From the NCBI RefSeq assembly GCF_000346465.2, contig NC_034016.1:17554563-17618562 (forward strand): DNA of 64,000 nt, in the 5' to 3' direction. The stretch's first letter is position 1, and every line of letters begins with the position of its first letter. The notes under the pieces are model-generated. The model searched no databases and had not been told where the DNA came from. It saw nothing but the letters and a program-made list of their open reading frames with translations. Positions 56,455-64,000 of this stretch are shown here, in pieces. The stretch comes from Prunus persica (taxonomy: Eukaryota; Streptophyta; Magnoliopsida; Rosales; Rosaceae). Made by a program: the position numbers and the translations under genes.

Positions 56455-56486
56455 GGCTGACACTATTCACGTGAATAGTGTCAGCC
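56455..56486. repeat. Perfect 32-bp palindrome, right subterminal
   Basis: Half-site GGCTGACACTATTCAC followed directly by its reverse complement, with CACGTG at the centre. Confidence 0.92.
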
Positions 56487-56546
56487 CTTGCTTGCCCTTG
56501 CTTGCCCTTGCCTTAGACTTTGCCCTAAGGGGTGGAGTTGCTCTTA

Positions 56547-56995
56547 GTGGATAATTAATTTGGTTTTTATTTTAATTATTTGTTGGCCAGAAATATTAAT
56601 TAGTTTGTGAGATTAGAGATTTGGTCCATTAGGAGTTAATGATAGTCGTGCGTAGGATGCGATTAAAATACTAACAATCCCAATGACACTTGCAGATTAA
56701 TAATAGTCTCAGTTGTTGATTCAAATGCATGAAGATGCAACTAAACATTTAAAATGCAAGTAAATGAATGCTAAATTTCAGTGATTAGTGATTTGCTTGG
56801 CTTTCGTGTAAATCTAGAATTTTGTTTTTTTATTTGTTGAACTGAATGGGGGAGTTATAACTCTAGTGTTTAAGAGCATTTGATTTGTTATAAGACTTCG
56901 ACGAAAAAAAAAAGTATTTGCTACGAGACTTGAAATTTTAAGTTCAAATTCTCCGTTTTACTGTATTATTGTTTGATCATCAAATACAAAAAGAG
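56547..56995. other. Intergenic, nothing recognised
   Basis: AT-rich single-copy-looking sequence. No ORF or RNA is supported. Confidence 0.5.
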
Positions 56996-57262
56996 TAATG
57001 CTACACTTATCACATTTTGATCCCACATTTTTATACCATATGATGTGGCATGTTCATATTATATGTCACATCAATTAAATCAATGAAATGTATTTTAATT
57101 AAGATAATTAGAAAAACAGAAACTAGTATTTTAATTCTGTTTTTCTAATTTTATTTATTAAAATACACTTCATTCATTTTATTGATGTGGCATATGATAT
57201 GGATATGCTACATCATGTGGTATAGAAATGTGAGATAATAATGTGGTAAAATTAGCATTTAA
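56996..57262. mobile_element. MITE with long terminal inverted repeats
   Basis: The left end TAATGCTACACTTATCACAT pairs imperfectly with the right end when reversed (aaatgctaattttaccacat). Inner arms (ataccatatgatgtggca against its complement near 57190-57225) extend the pairing to about 55 bp per side, and the centre aattagaaaaacagaa / ttctgtttttctaatt is also inverted. No coding. Confidence 0.75.
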
Positions 57263-58253
57263 TTAGTTATTTTTTATTTATGGATCAATCGGAATTTAAA
57301 GCATTGGGTCAACTCCACTCTCGTCTATATTATGAGCTGGATTAGTAGGTGCATTACCTTTGATAATGTTTTCGGCTTTAGGGTCTCTATAGGCATATTA
57401 ACACACACACACACATATATTGGAGGAGTTGGATTAATTGAAATGTGCTACTACATGGCACTAGTATGATTGAACATAATTCAATCCATGTTATTTTTAG
57501 GTCACCAAACATTTCACTAGAATTATGAATCCAATTCCTACTTAACTACATAATCAAACTCACGAAACATGCCCTAATAGACATTCATTGTATACCACAA
57601 ATGGACAAATTACAGCAATGATCCCAAAAATTTAATTGTTGCTTCATTTGCCTCATTGGATTGAAGAACAATCATTTTGATTATTATTTTGTTAGGTCAT
57701 GTATTTAGTAAGAGCATATCTTAACTTTGTTAGGGTCATGTTAAAAAGTGATTACATACTTTACACGTGAACATTTTACTAAAGGCATTTTAGTCTCTCC
57801 AAGTCACTAAACAAATAAAAACAAAAACAAAGAGGTTCAATATGCTCACAATTTATCTGATTCCCATCGAATTTTACCTTCATTATCATTCGTATATGAC
57901 ACCCTCACCATACAATGACTCCCCTAATATATCGTTGACACCAATGCTATATCTCACATTACTTTTGCGGTTCGTGGTCCAAATGAAATAATTTGGAGTC
58001 TTCTTGGACCAAAACCGTGGGGGAATTGGATTGAGTTATACATTTTATTTGAGCAGTCTGAACAGGCCCAAACAAGGCCCACTTATCTTGTTAGCCGTAA
58101 CCGCCTTTTGTTATTGTCCTTCGTCTGTGAACGAACGAATCGAGTCCCAGTTTACGTATTTCATCCTCATCGAGCGCAGGTCGAGAATATCAATCATCGT
58201 CGTCCTCGTCGTCGCAGCCGTAGAGGATCAATATCCTAAAGCGTACGGACAAG
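57263..58253. other. Intergenic and CCDC124 5' flank
   Basis: Includes a short (CA)n/(TA)n tract near 57400. The promoter and 5' UTR of the downstream gene must lie in the last few hundred bases. No gene seen. Confidence 0.5.
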
Positions 58254-60280
58254 ATGCCGAAGAAGATGGGTGTGAACAGCAAGGCGGAGGAGGCTAGGGC
58301 TCGGAAGAGCTCGACCGAAGCCGAGCGCAAGGAGCGCGAGGCGCGAGAGAAGGAGGAGCAGTACTGGCGCGAAGCCGAGGGCAGCAAGTCTCGCGCGGCC
58401 AAGAAGCGCGAGGAAGAAGCCGAGAAGCGAGCTGAGGCCGCTGCTCGCAAAGCCGAGGCGCGCCGATTGGCGGAGCTGGAGGAGAAGGAGCTCGAGAAGG
58501 CGGTAAAGAAGCCCGATAAGAAGGTCGGACGAGTAGGGATCCCGGTTCCGAAGGTCACCGAGGCGGAGCTGAGGAAGCAGAAGGAGGCGGAGCAGGCGGC
58601 GTTGGAGAAAAAGTCGAATGAGGTGAAGAAGAAGCAGAGCCGTACGGCCGAGGAGGAGGAGTATGAGAGGATGGTGGCGGTGGAGAATAGGAATCGGGAC
58701 GATTCGATCATCGAGGCGAGGTCGGTAGAGGAGGCGGTTGCGAAGATGACGGTGGCAGAGAGCTTGCCGGTGGATCGGCATCCGGAGAGGAGGCTCAAGG
58801 CGTCGTTTAAGGTGCGTTTTATGTGGTTATTGGGAGAATTTAGGGTTTTATGGTCTTGTGAATTGGATTGCATTGGTTTTGATTTTGTTTGGGATAGCTT
58901 TGAAATCTAAAGTCTAATTCACTGGGATAGAATTTGTTTTTGCTGTTGTTGAATAATTGAGCATTAGGAATTATGAGTATGAGGGTTGGAGCTCTAGGCA
59001 TGATTGAAGTAGCTGAATTCTGAAACACAGCTTTATGTGTTATTTGCGATGATATCATGATCTCACATGGCCATGAATCATGATCAGCTTCTCGAAAGCA
59101 GTAATTTGGTGTGTGGGTGTACGTTAGTGTTGTTTACTTGTTTGTGTTGGCTCTGACATCTTTCCAATGTGAATTGGTAATTGAACAACTGTTTCAGACA
59201 TATCCGCCTATTGAATTTTGAGCAAATTTAGCTATAGCTCTATTTCCATTTCATCATGGAGTTCAAACATAGCTTAAAGCAATGAACTATAACTTTTATA
59301 GTCATTTATTTATTCCCTTGATCTCAGTAACAAGCATATGTTCTTTGTATACACTGTATCCCTAGAAATGATGGTTGGCAGAAGTTTGTAGGTTTCATGT
59401 GAGTAGTCGATGTACAGATATATCTCATGTTTGTTCCCTCTTGGGGAACTGCAATTTAAAATGTGATCTTTGTAGTTGTTGTTGCTGCCCCACTTCTGTA
59501 TTGCAGTATTGGCGTCTCCTGATGAAGTATAATGTTAACTATTGGTGTCTTCGGATGAAGTATGATTTTGGTTGCTATTGTTAGAAGCTAAGTAATATTC
59601 TTAGTGGCAGTGATTTGTTAATGGCCAGCGAACCTTTTCAATGATGTCTTTGTAAACTTCCATTGATAAGTTAGCCCTTTTTCTATCTCGAAAAAATAGG
59701 TCACCCCTTGTTAATAAACAATCTTATCTCGTTGCTTGCTGCTTTGGTCTTATGGAAAATTTTGACATTAGTAATTTTGTTCTCTTTGTGTTTATAATAT
59801 GGCGAGATCTTGTGATAATTGTAGGCTTTTGAAGAAGCTGAGCTCCCAATTCTCAAGGAAGAGAAACCAGGTCTTACTCACAATCAATACAAGGACATGA
59901 TTTGGAAGCTATGGAAGAAATCTCCCGATAATCCTCTAAATCAGGTATGTCCCATATTTACTTTTTTTGTTTTCTCTGGTAAACTCAATGGTTTCTTTCC
60001 TGTGATTTGAGATGATAAGTCTACTTAAATCCTTGAATTGTTGTCCTCATGTCATATATGCTCTCGCTAATATATAGAGCTTTGTTCAATACCTTGAAAC
60101 TTTTGTTACTTAAGACGCTGTATATTGGCTTAGTGCGTCATGCGTTCAGATCGATAGGTTTGTGTGTTACATGTTGGAATATATAAAGCTGTTTTAAGTT
60201 GTTAATCATATGTTAGGATATCTTTTAGTGAAATGAAGCCAGCCTAATTTCTACTTTCACATTTGCAGGTTGCTGAGTGA
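58254..60280 (+). CDS. CCDC124-like coiled-coil protein
   Basis: Three coding exons, 58254-58811, 59825-59944 and 60269-60280, give 229 aa. The last exon codes only VAE and the stop. Residues 1-150 are almost wholly charged coiled coil rich in Lys, Glu and Arg. The C-terminal third (LPVDRHPERRLKASFKAFEEAELP...YKDMIWKLWKKSPDNPLNQ) is the conserved Ccdc124/Oxs1 domain. In animals and yeast (Lso2) the family binds idle ribosomes at the tRNA and mRNA sites and helps restart after stress; a plant role is inferred from this. The ATG at 58254 begins MPKKMG, as in the family. The first exon is GC-rich, unlike its surroundings. Confidence 0.92.
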
Positions 60281-61565
60281 TCACAGAGCATCTTCACTAT
60301 GCAAAGGTTGTTGAGTTTCTCTCCCGGGCTTGTTTTGCCGATTTCATCATGTCCAACCAACGTACATTTGTAATTTGAAACGCATATATGGTTTATGCCC
60401 TACTGTATGTGCTATTCCCCCTCAATGAAACATGATTTAAATAATTGTGCAGTCTTTTATCTTTTACCCTAATCCCCCCGGAGCGACATATTTACAGAAC
60501 TTTTTGTTTAGATTCAGTCTGCTGTAAATCTGGTAATAGTTGAAAGCCATTAATTTGATTACAGGTACTAGTTGGAATTGGAAGCCATTAATTTGATTTG
60601 TCAAGATATGTTTTCATCACATATATAAACCAAGTATCGTCCCATTCATTCGTATAGGGACCAAGCCTTTAAAAAAGCTCTGCCATCTTGATCGGTTTTG
60701 GTTTTGATAAAATCTTATTTATTTCTGCTTCATCATTTAATTGTTCGCTGCCCTAGTTTTCTCCCAAAACCCTAAATTCCCCCATACACAATAATGCAGA
60801 AAGAAAAAGATATATAAAGCAAGGGCAAAGAACACGAGTTATAACCACGTCTTGAATTTGGTTCCTAGAATTCGAAATTTCGCAAATGTAATTTGATATG
60901 TTATAAAACTGAGGTCAAAGTTTGTTTATTTATTTATGTCAAAGTTAGGAGGATAGAGAGTTTTTTTTCACACACTGCGAATGGGGTGAGCTCAACATAA
61001 GTCAATGTCCTTTTTCATTAGGCTAAATCCGTTGCCAAGAAACACAAGCTTTTTAGATGGGCCAGTGGACTCTCCTCATTTTTGCAACAACAAATAAGCG
61101 AAGCGAGGCCATTGAATCTTATACCGACAGACAGAAAATAGATCTTGGGTACAAGCCAATTCAAGTGAGTGATAATAAAAAAGGCACCTCTAACTCTTCC
61201 ATTTTCTTCTCTCCAATGTGCTTGAAGAAAGCAAATCCTTGCACTGTGTGAGGGAAAAAAAAAAAAAAAACATGTGCTCATGATCCTGTTGATGATAGTT
61301 GAAAGTTGCAACAAGCCCCTACAACCTTTTGGAAATAGTTATGTTGTGCCATTAATACCTGCCAAATATTGGTAAGTACTTATTTGCATCAACCACTTCA
61401 CGTCATGAAAATAAATCAATAGAAGAATATGTCAGAAACACAGGGAAGCTACCAGAACCAACAACCAGAAGCAATCTTCTTCTTAAGTTCTGAAATGAAC
61501 TGGTGCCTCAGCACCAGGTACCATGGTTAGATAAGTCAGAAGATTGACCGCCCCGCCCCCCCCAA
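60281..61565. other. Intergenic between CCDC124 and the kinase
   Basis: AT-rich. Holds the CCDC124 3' UTR and the kinase promoter, with an A tract near 61255 and a C tract near 61552. No gene supported. Confidence 0.5.
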
Positions 61566-62010
61566 ATGTTATCCCTCAGGTCCTCCAAGGCAGTGAAGAA
61601 GAAGAAGAGGTCAATTATTGTTGGTCTAAATTCAGATAGCTCCAGCAGAGAGATGCTACTTAGATTGCTCATTTCTGTTGTTAAAGCAGGGGACAGCGTA
61701 ACAGCTGTTCATGTTCAAGAAGCAGATGCTGATGCTTTTGATCCAAACTCTTTCCACACCCATGAAGATCTCTGCAAGTCCAAGAAGGTATTGAATTTTT
61801 TCTCTTCTTTTTTCGTCAAATTGTAAATTGGATAAGACATTGAGGAAAACTGGGCTTATGGCTGTTTTTTCTTTCAATGCAGGTGGATTTCCATGTAAAA
61901 GTCTGCATTACAGATTCATATGTTTCTGAATTACCCTATCAAGTGAGGATCAGCTATGCAACAATCCTTGTACTTGGTTGCAGCCTTTCAGGGTAATGAA
62001 ACAATAAAAC

Positions 62011-62045
<35 letters not shown>

Positions 62046-63899
62046 GTATGGTTAATTTGGTTAAGTACAATGCAGGCCAAGCCTTTCAGCTATCAATACT
62101 TGCTTGAAAGGGTTACCTCCCTCATGCACTCTTCTGGTAATGGATACTGTTGGAAGAATACTTTTGGAAGGGCAGGGGACTTCCCAACAAGGCTCTGTGA
62201 GGGCAGCAGCCCTGCAATCTTCTCAGTCATTTTCTTCAACCTACACTTTTTCTGATAAAAAATCAAATATCACTCCCCAGTTGCAAAAGTCATTAACCAT
62301 ACCAGCTTTCTCTACGGGGCCATCAATGCGACCAACTACTAGACGAGCACTCTCTGCTGTAAATAAAATGGTGGAGGTTTCTGACTCGGTGGCTGAGAAA
62401 CTGTTTCATAAATTGGCACTGTTAGAAGCAGAAGGGTCCATCAGGAATTTCGCACTGCAAGAGCTTCGTTATGCAACTAACAATTTCAACTCTGCCATGG
62501 TGATTGGAGAGGGTGGACATAGTAAGGTGTACCGTGCCAAACTTGGAGATGGTCAAGATGCTGCTGTGAAAGTCCTCAAATCCTCACACTGTTCTGCTGT
62601 GGATTTTTTTCGAGAAGTGGACTTGTTTTCAAGTATGAAACATGAGAGCATTGTTCAGATAATCGGGTTCTGCAATAACAAGGAGGTGCAAGCAATTGTG
62701 TATAATCTTTTAAAGGGAAGTTTGAGGCAGAATTTGAGACAACTTAGGTGGAGTGAGAGGATGAAAGTTGCAATTGGAGTGGCAAAGGCACTGGACTACC
62801 TTCATCATTCTCACAACCCTCCTATCATTCATAGGGATGTGAAGTCATCCAACATTCTCCTCTCCCACAATTGCGAACCGATTGTAAGTTCAATAATAAT
62901 TTCTTAAATTTGTGAAGCTAACCAGCATAAACTAGGTTCAGGGTAACCAGAGCTTTAACCAAATCCAGATTTAATTGTACCTTTTATAGATCATACTTGT
63001 GTTTTGATGATTGCCTCTCATGTTAAACTTTAGGTAAATAGCTCTATATTTTGTCTCTGATTATGTTGACTACTGTGAATCTACTTGCACAACAAAATGA
63101 AGTTTCCACACTTGTAAAATACTTTCAACTTTCAATTCCCAGTTGTCGGATTTTGGAGCAGCTATGTTCCTTCAGCAAGCTTCAGCTAACACAAAGGCGC
63201 CATTTGATGTCGTTGGGACGTTTGGATACTTAGCCCCGGAGTACATGATGTATGGCAAGGTTGATGAGAAGATAGATGTGTACTCATATGGAGTGGTGCT
63301 CCTAGAACTCATCACTGGGAAAGAGGCTATTCAAACTGACCAGGAGATTCGTGAAAGCTTAGTGCTATGGGTAATGGAAGAAACCAACAAGCTTTAAAAC
63401 CAATTCTGAAAAATAGTCTCTTCCTCTGAAGCTGCGTGTCTTTGCTCATTGACTTGCAGGCAAGGTCCTTGATGTGCAGTGGCATATGGGAACGTCTAAT
63501 TGATCCTAACTTGGTTGAAGACTATAACAAGGAAGAGATGGAAATGATGATGATTGCAGCGCGCCTCTGCCTTATGCATTCATCTTCTCGAAGGCCAACC
63601 ATGAAGATGGTACTCCTTGTTTTCTTCTTTTCTTCATACTGAAAAAAGGAAAAAAGAAATCTAATAACTTCTGTATCAAGTTATCAACATGGCGACAAAC
63701 TGCAAATGTTTGCTTGGCAGGCCACTTTGAGATTAGGTTAACATTTAGTTAGTTCTAACTAAGATGGCTTTCGTTATTGTTTCTGTTTGAGCAGATACTT
63801 AGGTTCTTTGAGAAGCCAGAGCACTGGTTAAGGATGCAAAGGGAAAGAGATGATTTTCTGAATGGAATTGATTTACAAGGTGAAACAGCCCAGCCTTGA
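61566..63899 (+). CDS. Receptor-like cytoplasmic kinase with USP-like N-terminus (RLCK VI type)
   Basis: Six exons, 61566-61787, 61883-61992, 62076-62883, 63143-63370, 63460-63609 and 63795-63899, give 540 aa. Residues about 14-145 look like a universal-stress-protein fold ([20 protein letters not shown], then [18 protein letters not shown] and ATILVLGCS). The kinase domain is about 250-515: glycine loop GEGGHSKVY (255-263), Lys276 in [15 protein letters not shown] (363-370), DFG (383-385) and APE (411-413). All catalytic residues are present, so it should be active. There is no signal peptide or membrane helix. The domain order fits RLCK class VI, whose members work with ROP GTPases or in stress signalling. 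A (CT)n tract fills intron 2. Confidence 0.92.
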
Positions 63900-64000
63900 C
63901 AATCGATCACATTGATTTCACCGTGCAGTAAACAGCCCAAGTTGATCACTATCAGCTACCAAATAATCCCAGTATATATAAATAAATATTGAAAATTTAT

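Larger units (their letters stand above)
52433..56543. mobile_element. Complete PIF/Harbinger transposon, TSD TTA
   Basis: TTA lies at 52430-52432 and 56544-56546. The ends are GAGCATGTACA and TGGAGTTGCTC, imperfect inverted repeats sharing GAGCA...T.CA. It is 4111 bp with two convergent genes: a Myb/SANT-like ORF1 (53036-54209, plus) and a DDE transposase (54529-55890, minus). Both are open. PIF/Harbinger needs both proteins to move, so this copy may be autonomous. The left subterminal part is GC-rich with a 24-bp palindrome. The right part has short repeats and a 32-bp palindrome. Confidence 0.92.

Noticed and set aside
58190..58873. Long minus-strand ORFs opposite the CCDC124-like gene
   Set aside because: Shadow frames of a GC-rich, charged coding exon. 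The plus strand has the conserved domain and splice sites.

Overview
This window is nuclear DNA from a flowering plant. Genes carry GT-AG introns, snRNA genes have the plant USE promoter element, and the proteins are plant-specific families (ROP-GEF with a PRONE domain, MINIYO, SKIP23-type F-box, COMT-type methyltransferases). The mixture of transposons suggests a woody eudicot. Rosaceae is my guess, not something the sequence proves.

The window has two halves. Bases 1-37,600 are a repeat-dense block that has been duplicated and invaded many times. It holds a minus-strand array of small-molecule O-methyltransferases: one degenerate copy (6168-7527), one intact copy (18469-19860), coding scraps at 15209 and 26691, and upstream-flank scraps elsewhere that hint at another copy off the left edge. 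It also holds spliceosomal snRNA genes on the minus strand: two U2 genes (31150-31345 and 36133-36328) and one U4 gene (37385-37538), each with USE, TATA and a 3'-end box, plus two internally deleted U4 copies. Around these lie a MULE-like element with a 9-bp target duplication, a solo LTR, a family of long LTR-like elements (four copies, two nested) carrying arrays of about 95-bp repeats that fold into hairpins, two hAT-type elements with 8-bp target duplications, LINE 3' ends, a Copia fragment, MITEs, and a block of about 580 bp repeated at least eight times.

Bases 37,800-64,000 are mostly single-copy genes: MINIYO/RPAP1 (minus, 10 exons, 1526 aa), which shares a 297-bp intergenic region with a divergent F-box gene; RopGEF1 (minus, 569 aa); a complete PIF/Harbinger transposon with both ORFs open, TTA target duplication and subterminal palindromes (52433-56543); a CCDC124-like gene (plus, 229 aa); and a receptor-like cytoplasmic kinase with an N-terminal USP-like domain (plus, 540 aa).

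The most notable signals are the covarying hairpin arms in the LTR-like tandem arrays, the U2/U2/U4 cluster with its chimeric pseudogene blocks, and the intact Harbinger element. Exon coordinates come from reading splice sites and frames by eye. No database search or folding program was run.
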